NCBI GenBank assembly: GCA_013362785.1
Contig: JABFVM010000162.1
Location: 1-38,731 of the forward strand
Direction of reading: 5' to 3'
DNA from: Streptomyces sp.
GTDB lineage: Bacteria > Actinomycetota > Actinomycetes > Streptomycetales > Streptomycetaceae
DNA: 38,731 bases
Shown here: in pieces, positions 1-7,100 of the stretch
Position numbering within the stretch: position 1 is the stretch's first letter
Layout of the letters: the number at the start of each line of letters is the position of its first letter
Program-made: the position numbers and the translations under genes
Notes under the pieces: generated by a model
What the model was told of the DNA's origin: nothing
Database searches by the model: none
The model's input: the letters and a program-made list of their open reading frames with translations, nothing else

Positions 1-23
1 GGGTCCCAGTGGCCCCAGGGGTC

Positions 24-475
24 TCAGCGGTCAACCGCCGGCACCCGGTCCAGGCCGGTCTCGCGCATGATGCGCCGCACGGTCTCGGCCAACGTGCTGC
101 CGGCGTCGATGACGGTCTCGATCCCGCCGGGCAGCGAGAGGGGCCCCGGTGGTCGCGGACGAGGCCCTCCAGCATGGCGGCTTAACGGTCGGCGTACAGG
201 ATTCCCTCGACGACCGTGTGGAATCCGGCGTCCAGCGCGTAGCGAGCCGTTATGCCGATCAAGCCGATGTTGGCCGCGCCGGGCCGGTCACGCTCCCGCA
301 GCACGACGCGGCGCAGGTTGTCCTGGCCGATCAGGGCCAGGTTGCGGCCGAACCGCTCGCGCAGGCCGGCCGCGATGGACGACTTCCCGGAGGCGCTGTT
401 GCCCCGCACGACGATCAGCCGGGTCTCCTCGCTTCCCACCATCACGACGGGCACGATACTGGCGGCCGCTGACAC
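24..475 (-). pseudogene. Decayed P-loop (AAA/zeta-toxin-like) kinase
   Basis: The first 97 codons (475 down to 182) read as the N-terminal half of a small nucleoside-kinase-like P-loop protein. They show the Walker A motif GNSASGKSS and the family-type stretch VVEGILYADR. A TAA then follows where relatives usually have Tyr (TAC to TAA). Past the stop the same frame continues AAMLEGLVRDHRG. The recognisable C-terminal part, including LPGGIETVIDAGS and ETVRRIMRETGL, appears in another frame and ends at the TGA at 24-26. About 35-45 residues normally lying between DHRG and LPGG are absent. The gene therefore shows a nonsense change plus an internal deletion with frameshift. Intact relatives are about 170-200 aa. 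The start could also be the Met 11 codons further in (MVGSEETR). The decay is seen in the sequence; the family assignment is from memory of the motifs. Confidence 0.75.
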
Positions 476-509
476 ACGTGCGTGACCGAGACCGTCTGCC
501 GCAGGGAGG

Positions 510-547
510 CCGCCTGCCGCGCCCTTCTCTGGGGATCCGGCAGGCGG
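510..547 (-). terminator. Hairpin downstream of the GH30 gene
   Basis: Ten-base perfect arms CCGCCTGCCG (510-519) and CGGCAGGCGG (538-547) enclose an 18-base loop, 24 bases after the GH30 stop codon. There is no U-tract, as is usual for Streptomyces terminators. It separates the GH30 gene from the kinase remnant. Confidence 0.6.
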
Positions 548-570
548 GCACCCGTGCGGCGCCCCGCAGT

Positions 571-2613
571 TCAGGTGCGCGGCGTCGTTTCGTCGGTCAC
601 GGTCCAGCGCTGGTTGGCGTTCGACGTCGGCGTCCAGGCCGTCACCCTTGAGCCGTCCGCCGTGGCATGCCCGGCGACATCGAGCAGTCGGCCGGTGGCG
701 GCGTTGACGAACGTCCAGGTGCCGTCACCTGTCGTCGACATGAGCCACTCGGCCTCTCTGCCGCCAGGCCCGGACCCGGACTCCGCGTCCTCCAGGACCG
801 CTCCGCCGTCCCGCACCGCGAGCCGCTTGCCCGTCCCGGAGTTGACGAGGGCGTAGCGCTCACGGTTGCTGTTGCCGTGGGTCAGTTTTCGTACGGACCA
901 CACCTGGGCGTCGGCAGCGGTGTCGGCGGTGCGGATGACGAGCCCGGTCGTGTCGTCGTTCGGGGCCAGTGACTTACCGCTCTGCACGCCCTGCAGCCGG
1001 TAGACGTGGCCGGGCTGGATGAGCGCGGCGTCCCGGGCGGTCCCGCCGACGCCGGAGAGACGGAACGTCGTGACCGACTTGGCGGGGACGGTGAGAGTGG
1101 CGGAACGGCCGGCCACGCGCACCGGTTCGCCCTGGACGAGCGCACCCTCGGCGCTGGTCACCACCGGCGTGACGGAGGCCCAGGGGGCCACGTACCCGAA
1201 GCGGGAGAGATCCAGGGTCACCGTGCGTGCCGCGGTGCCGTCGTTGACGTGCACCACCGTGGCGCCGGTGCCGGACTTCTTCACGGCGGCGACGCTGGAG
1301 GCGTCGTCGGTCTTGACGAAGCGGTCCCCGGGGCGGATGTAGTGGGTGAAGTTCCGGATGGTGTGGAACTTGCTGTTGGCCTTGATCGGGCAGGTCTCCA
1401 GCGTGTCGGCGGCCGTGCAGTTGAACGGGATGTGGATGCTGCCCCAGTTCTTGCCGGCGGCCGCCTGAGGAACGGCGTCCTCGACGGGCTGCCAGAACAC
1501 CCATGCCGAGGGCTCCAGTTCACGGAGGTCGCCGACCATACGGGTGGCGATCCCCAGCCCGGGCTCCATGCTCGTGAAGTCGGTGCCGGTGCCCCAGGTG
1601 CCCTCGACCTCGCTCATCCACAGCTTCTTGCCCGCGCCCTTGGCGCCGTCACGGGCGCTGGTGCGCATGGCCGTGCCGTACGTGTGCACGTTGAGCTGGT
1701 CCACGGAGGACCGAGCCGTCGCGTCGTAGGCGTTCCAGTTGTCCGTGAAGATCTTCGGGTTGGTCTCGTCCATCGCGGAGATCGTGGCGCGTGTCCTGGC
1801 TTCGCCGAGGGCGCGGCGCAGGGCCAGGACCACCTTCTGCTGGAGTTCGGGGCCGGCGTGCGCACCCTCCTGACGTCCGCCGGTCGGCTGCCCATCGGGG
1901 CCCAACTGAGTGCCCCAGTAAGGGGTGTTGGGCTCGTTGAGCGGTGCGATGGTGTCGAACCTGATGTGGTGCTTCTTCTCCAGGCGGTCGGTCACTTTCG
2001 CCAGATACGTCGCGAAGTCGTCGACGCGGTCGGCACGGATCTGGTCCTTGCTCGCGTCGAAGCCTCCGGAGACGTATCCGCTGACCGTCTGGAACCAGGG
2101 CGGCGAGTTGCTGAACGCCTCCCAGCGGGTCACCTTGCTCTTGATCTGGTCGATCCACCAGCGCTGGCCCGCGTCGGCGTCCCAGTTCCAGTGGTCCGGG
2201 TTGTCGGGGTCCCACCAGTCCGTGTCCTCGCGGGTGGTTCCCTCGGGGGCCTTCCAGAAGCCCTCCATGGTGGCGCCGGCCTTCATGTAGTCCTTGCGGA
2301 CGTCGGGGGCGTTGCCGCCGCCGATGTTGTAGCGGGCGATGTTCAGGCGCAGGCCGTCGCGACCGAAGAGCATGTCCGCGAGCTGCTTGCGGATCGGGTC
2401 CGGGTAGCCGCCGGTGACGTTGGCGAACCAGACCAGGCTCGTGCCCCACCCCTCGAACTCCCGCTGCTGGTACGAGGGATCGATGCGCACCGTGACCGCG
2501 CCCGGCGGATCGGCCGCGGTGGCCGCGGGCATGGCGACGAGCCCCGCGCCGAGCGCCAGGGGGACGGTGAGCGCCAAGGCGCGGACTGTGCGACGTCTGC
2601 TGGGCATGACCAT
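571..2613 (-). CDS. Secreted GH30-type glycosidase (endo-beta-1,6-galactanase-like) with ricin-type lectin domain
   Basis: This 680-aa secreted enzyme probably hydrolyses beta-1,6-linked galactan or a similar plant or fungal polysaccharide outside the cell. Residues 1-33 are a signal peptide with an arginine-rich start and an ATA-type cleavage site. The body (about 40-500) reads as a GH30 barrel: FEGWGTSLVW near 53, the probable acid/base Glu227 in LNEPNT, and the probable nucleophile Glu335 in WMSEVEG. A beta-sandwich follows. Residues about 545-675 form a beta-trefoil lectin with QVW, EAEW and NQRW repeats typical of carbohydrate binding. The ribosome site is weak, and Met3 is an equally possible start. 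A TTGACG (2689-2694) / CAGCAT (2666-2671) pair with 17-base spacing is a possible promoter. The gene stands alone, with hairpins on either side. The fold and catalytic pair are confident; the exact substrate is inferred. Confidence 0.9.
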   Translation of the reverse strand: MVMPSRRRTVRALALTVPLALGAGLVAMPAATAADPPGAVTVRIDPSYQQREFEGWGTSLVWFANVTGGYPDPIRKQLADMLFGRDGLRLNIARYNIGGGNAPDVRKDYMKAGATMEGFWKAPEGTTREDTDWWDPDNPDHWNWDADAGQRWWIDQIKSKVTRWEAFSNSPPWFQTVSGYVSGGFDASKDQIRADRVDDFATYLAKVTDRLEKKHHIRFDTIAPLNEPNTPYWGTQLGPDGQPTGGRQEGAHAGPELQQKVVLALRRALGEARTRATISAMDETNPKIFTDNWNAYDATARSSVDQLNVHTYGTAMRTSARDGAKGAGKKLWMSEVEGTWGTGTDFTSMEPGLGIATRMVGDLRELEPSAWVFWQPVEDAVPQAAAGKNWGSIHIPFNCTAADTLETCPIKANSKFHTIRNFTHYIRPGDRFVKTDDASSVAAVKKSGTGATVVHVNDGTAARTVTLDLSRFGYVAPWASVTPVVTSAEGALVQGEPVRVAGRSATLTVPAKSVTTFRLSGVGGTARDAALIQPGHVYRLQGVQSGKSLAPNDDTTGLVIRTADTAADAQVWSVRKLTHGNSNRERYALVNSGTGKRLAVRDGGAVLEDAESGSGPGGREAEWLMSTTGDGTWTFVNAATGRLLDVAGHATADGSRVTAWTPTSNANQRWTVTDETTPRT

Positions 2614-2767
2614 CCGTTCGTGACGAGAGCAAACAAAAGCCTGCAGAACCGATCGGGCTGAAGGGATGCTGGACGACAGTTCTCAACACGTCAAGACATT
2701 GAGCGTAGTTCGACGTGATTACGTGGTCAGGCCCGCGTCTTCAGAGGGTTGTGTGTGGGGGAGGGGA

Positions 2768-2820
2768 ACGCGCTCCGGCCGCCGCCCCGTGCTGCGGGGC
2801 ACGCGACGGCCGGAGCGCGT
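2768..2820 (-). terminator. Strong hairpin after the four-unit protein gene
   Basis: Fourteen-base perfect arms ACGCGCTCCGGCCG (2768-2781) and its complement (2807-2820) flank an inner GCCCCG/CGGGGC stem. It lies 25 bases past the stop at 2846 and upstream of the GH30 promoter, so it should end transcription of the minus-strand gene before GH30. Confidence 0.75.
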
Positions 2821-2845
2821 CTGCGGGAACTCGTGAAGTGGTGGG

Positions 2846-4546
2846 CTACGACAGCGGCTTGGTGCAGACCGTCGTGGTGCCCTCACTGATGCAGGCCCGT
2901 ACCTGCTGTCCGGTGGTCGCCTTCATCTCGGTGGTCGCCACCTTGCTGTACGTGCCGTCGGGCTGCCGGTCCTCCAGCCACACCGGGGCGTCCGTGGCGG
3001 TCGAGTGGGCCCAGGCGTAGTAGTCGGTGACCGACCAGTTCGGCTTGCCGCCTCTGAGCGTGACCTTCTTGCCGCTCGGGAGGGCGGCCGTGGCCCAGTC
3101 CGTCGCGGGGGAGGACCACTTCGTCACCGAGCCGGGGAGTATGCCGTCACACGCCGAACCCGGTGCGCAGGGGCCGACCGGGCCCTCCACGTCGGTTTGG
3201 CTCATGTTGTTGCCCTGGCGGGTGGCGAACGACCAGTTCTTGCCGTCCACGACGAGTCCGGCGATCTTCTTCGCGGACAGTGGGTCGAGGGCGAACATCT
3301 TGGTCTTCCCGGAAGCCGTCAGCCGCGCTCCAGGGATGGCCTCCGGACGCTTCTCGCGTGAGTCGGAGCCGCCGGCGGCGTGGGTCATCAGCGTGGCGGA
3401 GACTCCCGTGGCGCCGGGCGGGAGTTCGGCCTCGCCCCAGTAATAGAGGTGGTACGGGTCCCAGGCCGGGCGTCCCTCGTAGATCTTCAGCCGGCCGCCC
3501 AGGTAGATGTTCGCGTCCTCCAGCAGGCTCGGGTCGTAGTTCGGCATCCATTCCGTGACGGATGCCGGGTCGATCCCCTCGCACGGCAGCTTCGCGCAGG
3601 GGGCCTGCGTGGGGGCCGTGGTGGCGGCGTCCGCGTCGCTCGTGCAGGCGGTGCCGGAGCTGTCACGGACGCAGGCGCGCAGCGTCGGCAGCCAGGAGTA
3701 GGCCCGGGTGCTGCCGGATGTGGTGCGCGAGGCGCCCGTCGGCGTGAACTCGGTCCACACCTCGCCCCAGCGGCCGGTCCCCTGCCAGCTCTCCAGCCAG
3801 ATCCTGCCGCCTCCGGGAAGCGCTCCCTCGGCCCAGTTCAGGTAGCTTCCCTGCTTGAGGCGGCCCTCGGCGTGCTGCACCCAGGCGCCGGACGGCAGTT
3901 GCACACGGCGGTAGTCGGGGCGCGAGACGTAGCTCCAGTCGTCCTTGGCGATCGCGGTGGGGTCGGCGTCCGAGCACCAGCCCTCGCACGGTCCGGCGGG
4001 CTTCACCTCGGAGTAGGAGGCGGTGACGCACGCCGTCTGGGTGCCGTCCGTGACACAGGCGCCGTTGGCGTAGACGACTCCGTATCTGCTCGTCTCGTGC
4101 AGGAACATACCCGTGGTGCCGCTCGTGTCCCGGTACGAGCGGGGGTGGGCGAGCGGCGTGATGATGTTGATGCCGTCGCCCTCGTTCTGCTCCGTCCGCA
4201 GCCAGACCCGTCCCTTACCCGGGAGGGTCGCCTCGGCCCAGGAGTACACCTGCTGGGCAGGATCCCAGGCGGGCTTGCCGGTGTAGAACCTGATCCGCGC
4301 CCCGGAGGCCAGCACGGCCTCCTTCCTCACCTGAGGAGCACCCCCCGCGTGCCACTCGGTGACGGCCCCGGGGTCGGACCCCTGACACGGCAGCTCCGTA
4401 CAGGGCGCCACGGGCGCCGCCGTAGCCGTAGCCGTAGCCGCGGCCGACGGTGGCGCCGTCAGCAGCACGGAAGCCACCGCCGCCACGGCAAGCGGAATCA
4501 CCTGTCCCCATAACCCGCGTAATCTGCGTGATCTGCGTGTATCCAC
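2846..4546 (-). CDS. Secreted protein of four related ~110-140-residue units, function unknown
   Basis: I do not recognise a named family. A start at GTG 4546 gives 566 aa with an Arg-rich n-region, a hydrophobic core and an Ala-rich cleavage region (about 1-37). The open frame extends upstream to 4612, but that extension looks non-coding. Four units begin with paired cysteines and a (D/L)P-x-(S/A)V-(T)xW block: CTELPCQGSDPGAVTEW (about 49), CEGWCSDADPTAIAKDDW (about 187), CAKLPCEGIDPASVTEW (about 317) and CAPGSACDGILPGSVTKW (about 463). Each continues with a G-x-P-x-W-(D) or similar beta segment, a Y-x-W-(A/G)-E block and a closing CxxxxxxxxC pair in units 1, 2 and 4. The first 12 codons hold two TTA leucine codons (4511-4513 and 4520-4522), which suggests bldA control. 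A six-base repeat at 4421-4440 encodes an Ala-Thr linker. It probably acts outside the cell, perhaps as a binding or inhibitor-like protein. Confidence 0.85.
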   Translation of the reverse strand: MDTRRSRRLRGLWGQVIPLAVAAVASVLLTAPPSAAATATATAAPVAPCTELPCQGSDPGAVTEWHAGGAPQVRKEAVLASGARIRFYTGKPAWDPAQQVYSWAEATLPGKGRVWLRTEQNEGDGINIITPLAHPRSYRDTSGTTGMFLHETSRYGVVYANGACVTDGTQTACVTASYSEVKPAGPCEGWCSDADPTAIAKDDWSYVSRPDYRRVQLPSGAWVQHAEGRLKQGSYLNWAEGALPGGGRIWLESWQGTGRWGEVWTEFTPTGASRTTSGSTRAYSWLPTLRACVRDSSGTACTSDADAATTAPTQAPCAKLPCEGIDPASVTEWMPNYDPSLLEDANIYLGGRLKIYEGRPAWDPYHLYYWGEAELPPGATGVSATLMTHAAGGSDSREKRPEAIPGARLTASGKTKMFALDPLSAKKIAGLVVDGKNWSFATRQGNNMSQTDVEGPVGPCAPGSACDGILPGSVTKWSSPATDWATAALPSGKKVTLRGGKPNWSVTDYYAWAHSTATDAPVWLEDRQPDGTYSKVATTEMKATTGQQVRACISEGTTTVCTKPLS

Positions 4547-4682
4547 GCCCTCCGCACCTCTTTCCCCTGTGCACTCATTCACGTCATGACAGAGGAAATC
4601 CAATCCCCGCACCCTCTCCCACGCCTCTCCCCGGCGTCTTCCGCGCGGGCGGTGAGCGGGTTGTACTACGCCGCGGGCGGTC

Positions 4683-5267
4683 CTAGTTGACGCCGGGCGC
4701 GGTGTTCTTCCTGCCCCGCGCGTCGGCGACGGCGTACGGCAGCCCGGGAAGGAGCATCACCAGGGCTGCCCACAGGGGGAGTGTGAACAGTTCCCCGTCG
4801 CCGTCCAGCCACAGGGCGAGCAGTACCGCTGCCAGGCAGGCGAGCAGGCCGACCGCCAGGCCTTTGGCGAACCCCAGGCTGCCGCGGCGCAGCTCCCAGG
4901 CGACGGTGACCGCTGCGACGATGGCGTAGAAGGCGACATCGTCGACCCCCACCACCCGTTCGGTGGTCCACCGGATCAGACACGAGATCAGCATCAGCGT
5001 GCCGATGGTGAAGCAGGCCAGGGCCGCCGTGCGCAGCAGCCGGCGGCCGAACGGAGCCCGGGCCCGCGCCCAGGACGCGGCGAACTCCTTGACGTCGTCG
5101 CCCACGACGTCCTGGGGCGTGCGGCCTGCGGCGACCGCGTCCTCAAGATGCGCGGAGAGCTCGTCGAGCATCTCCCGGACGGATGCGTCGTCGATGCCCC
5201 GGTACTCCCAATTGCTGCGGCAGACCGCGAGTATCTGCTGGTCCGTCATGGCGCTCTGGTCCGTCAT
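4683..5267 (-). CDS. HAAS-domain (DUF1700-like) membrane protein paired with PadR
   Basis: This 194-aa protein has a cytoplasmic N-terminal helical domain (about 1-75, containing REMLDELSAHLEDAV) typical of the HAAS/DUF1700 proteins encoded next to PadR regulators. About four hydrophobic segments follow (from about 80 to 180). I chose ATG 5265-5267 because it overlaps the PadR stop in an ATGA arrangement; reading further upstream would run inside padR. Such pairs usually sense or transmit envelope or permease-related signals, but the role here is unknown. Translation is probably coupled to padR. Confidence 0.85.
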   Translation of the reverse strand: MTDQSAMTDQQILAVCRSNWEYRGIDDASVREMLDELSAHLEDAVAAGRTPQDVVGDDVKEFAASWARARAPFGRRLLRTAALACFTIGTLMLISCLIRWTTERVVGVDDVAFYAIVAAVTVAWELRRGSLGFAKGLAVGLLACLAAVLLALWLDGDGELFTLPLWAALVMLLPGLPYAVADARGRKNTAPGVN

Positions 5268-5641
5268 GGTGCGCTTCCCCCCGTGGATTCGGTGTCGGTC
5301 AGAATCCGCCCGACATGCCGGCTGAAGGCGTGCCACACGGTCCGGCCGCTTGCCAGTTCGGTACGTCCCGCTTCGGTCAGGCGGTAGTACTTGCGCGGGG
5401 CGCCACCGCTGGCCGACGGGGCGCGGTACGAGGAGATGAACCCCTCCCGCTCCAGCCGGGCGAGCAACGGATAGATACTGCCTTCGCTCACGAGGTCGAG
5501 CCCGTTGTCGGCCAGTGCCGCCACGAGCTCGAAGCCGTAGCGCGGCTGTTCGGCGATCAGCGACAGCAGACACAGGTCGAGCACTCCGCGCAGCAGCTGA
5601 CTACGGCGCTGGTCACCGGCGTTGGGCAGCCCCTTTGTCAT
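5264..5641 (-). CDS. PadR-family transcriptional regulator
   Basis: This 125-aa winged-helix repressor contains LDLCLLSLIAEQPRYGFEL and GSIYPLLARLEREG, the PadR N-terminal fold, followed by PRKYYRLTEAG (wing) and a C-terminal dimerising helix. Two starts exist, ATG 5659 and ATG 5641. I favour 5641 because TATCTT (5649-5654 on the minus strand) sits exactly seven bases before it, with TTGCAG (5673-5678) as a -35 at 18-base spacing. That is a leaderless promoter layout. It is co-transcribed with the HAAS membrane protein, which it overlaps by four bases. It probably represses its own operon through the repeats at 5648-5684. Confidence 0.9.
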   Translation of the reverse strand: MTKGLPNAGDQRRSQLLRGVLDLCLLSLIAEQPRYGFELVAALADNGLDLVSEGSIYPLLARLEREGFISSYRAPSASGGAPRKYYRLTEAGRTELASGRTVWHAFSRHVGRILTDTESTGGSAP

Positions 5642-5647
5642 GCGGTA

Positions 5648-5684
5648 CAAGATAGTCATGCATTGCCTTGCGCTGCAAGATAGT
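5648..5684 (-). promoter_or_regulatory. padR promoter with repeated ACTATCTTG operator-like boxes
   Basis: The nine-mer ACTATCTTG (minus strand) occurs at 5648-5656 and again at 5676-5684, 28 bases apart. The proximal copy contains the proposed -10 (TATCTT) and the distal copy overlaps the -35 (TTGCAG). A CTTGC-AGC-GCAAG inverted repeat also overlaps the distal copy. PadR autoregulation through such sites is common; binding here is inferred. Confidence 0.5.
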
Positions 5685-5752
5685 TGCGGCGCGACCCGCG
5701 GAGCGCACCGGTCGCCCTCAACTCATTGACAGGTCCGTACCAACGCGGAACG

Positions 5753-5768
5753 CTGAGAGCGCTCTCAG
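5753..5768. promoter_or_regulatory. Perfect 16-bp LacI-type palindrome before the GH64 gene
   Basis: CTGAGAGCGCTCTCAG is a perfect palindrome close to the CebR/CelR-type operator TGGGAGCGCTCCCA of LacI-family sugar regulators in actinobacteria. It begins 64 bases before the GH64 ATG. A TTGACA hexamer at 5726-5731 could be the -35, which would place the palindrome over the -10 and start site, a repressor position. No lacI gene lies in the window. Confidence 0.7.
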
Positions 5769-5816
5769 GACTTCATGGATCGACCCCCCGGACCCCCCGT
5801 CGAATGGAGACAGAGC

Positions 5817-7019
5817 ATGTTACGGACACTCAGACACCGGGCCCGGTCGGCCGGGTTGGCCCTCGCCGCGGTCCTCGCCGGCTCACTGCTCGTGGCCGGA
5901 GGGGAGACGTCGGCCCACGCCGTCCCGGCGACGATCCCTCTGAAGATCACCAACAACTCGGCCCGCGGCGAGCAGGTGTACATCTACAACCTGGGCACCG
6001 AACTGTCGACCGGGCGGCAGGGCTGGGCCGACGCCGGCGGTGTGTTCCACCCCTGGCCGGCGGGCGGCAACCCGCCGACGCCGGCGCCCGACGCCTCGAT
6101 CCCGGGCCCGGCGGCGGGGCAGTCGGCAACCATCCGCATGCCGAAGTTCTCCGGCCGCGTGTACTTCTCCTACGGTCAGAAACTGGTGTTCAAGCTCACC
6201 ACCGGCGGCCTGGTCCAGCCCGCGGTGCAGAACCCGACCGACCCCAATCGGAACATCCTGTTCCACTGGTCGGAGTACACGCTGAACGACTCGGGCCTGT
6301 GGATCAACAGCACACAGGTCGACATGTTCTCCGCGCCTTACTCGGTCGGGGTCCAGCGAGCGGACGGCAGCACCGCAAGCACCGGCCGGCTCAAGCCCGG
6401 TGGATACAACGGCTTCTACACCTCCCTCAGGGGACAACCCGGAGGCTGGGCCAACCTGATCCAGACCCGCCCCGACGGCACCGTGCTGCGCGCCCTGTCG
6501 CCGTTGTACGGACTGGAGACCGGCGCACTGCCCGCCACGGTCATGGACGACTACATCAACCGCGTCTGGCAGAAGTACGCCACCTCCACGCTGACGGTCA
6601 CGCCGTTCGCCGACCAGCCCAACACCAAGTACTACGGGCGGGTCTCCGGCGGCGTCATGCGGTTCACCAACAGCGCGGGCGCCGTCGTCACCAGCTTCGA
6701 GAAGCCGGACGCCTCCTCGGTCTTCGGCTGCCACAGGAGGCTCGACGCACCGAACGACCTGGTACGCGGCCCGATCTCGCGCACGCTGTGTGCCGGGTTC
6801 AACCGCTCCACGCTGCTGGTCAATCCCAACCAGCCGGACTCCAACGCCGACGCCTTCTACAAGGACGCGGTCACCAACCATTACGCCCGCAAGATCCACG
6901 CGCAGATGGCCGACGGGAAGGCGTACGCGTTCGCCTTCGACGACGTGGGCCATCACGAGTCGCTCGTGCACGACGGTAACCCGCTCCAAGCCTACCTCAC
7001 ACTCGACCCGTTCAACTGA
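5817..7019 (+). CDS. Secreted GH64 beta-1,3-glucanase
   Basis: This 400-aa secreted enzyme should cleave beta-1,3-glucan (laminarin, fungal wall) to oligosaccharides, like the laminaripentaose-producing GH64 enzymes of Streptomyces. ATG 5817 is preceded by GGAGA and opens a signal peptide ending near ETSAHA (about residue 34). An in-frame ATG at 5775 lacks a site and would lengthen the n-region. The GH64 core is clear. LFHWSEYTLNDSG carries Glu153 and TQVDMFSAPYSV carries Asp169, the likely acid and base by family analogy. The C-terminal part has NHYARKIHAQMADGKAYAF and FDDVGHHES. There is no added binding module. Codon 2 is TTA, so translation probably needs the bldA tRNA. The LacI-type palindrome upstream suggests induction by a glucan-derived sugar. 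Confidence 0.95.
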   Translation: MLRTLRHRARSAGLALAAVLAGSLLVAGGETSAHAVPATIPLKITNNSARGEQVYIYNLGTELSTGRQGWADAGGVFHPWPAGGNPPTPAPDASIPGPAAGQSATIRMPKFSGRVYFSYGQKLVFKLTTGGLVQPAVQNPTDPNRNILFHWSEYTLNDSGLWINSTQVDMFSAPYSVGVQRADGSTASTGRLKPGGYNGFYTSLRGQPGGWANLIQTRPDGTVLRALSPLYGLETGALPATVMDDYINRVWQKYATSTLTVTPFADQPNTKYYGRVSGGVMRFTNSAGAVVTSFEKPDASSVFGCHRRLDAPNDLVRGPISRTLCAGFNRSTLLVNPNQPDSNADAFYKDAVTNHYARKIHAQMADGKAYAFAFDDVGHHESLVHDGNPLQAYLTLDPFN

Positions 7020-7037
7020 CCATCTGTCGGGGACGGT

Positions 7038-7080
7038 GAGGCCACCGGCACCGGGAGTCGATCGTGGTGCCGGTGGCCTC
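7038..7080. terminator. Convergent hairpin between GH64 and LAL genes
   Basis: Fifteen-base perfect arms GAGGCCACCGGCACC (7038-7052) and its complement (7066-7080) enclose a 13-base loop. It lies 18 bases after the GH64 stop and 20 bases beyond the LAL stop on the other strand, so it can serve both genes. Confidence 0.8.
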
Positions 7081-7100
7081 GGCCGGGCTCCGTCAGTGCG

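Noticed and set aside
1006..2661. Long open frame opposite the GH30 gene
   Set aside because: High G+C gives long antisense frames. The product is low-complexity Gly/Val/Arg-rich, lacks motifs, and lies exactly over a clear enzyme gene.
5268..5573. N-terminal extension of the HAAS membrane protein
   Set aside because: It reads through padR in another frame; the ATGA overlap at 5264-5267 gives a better start.
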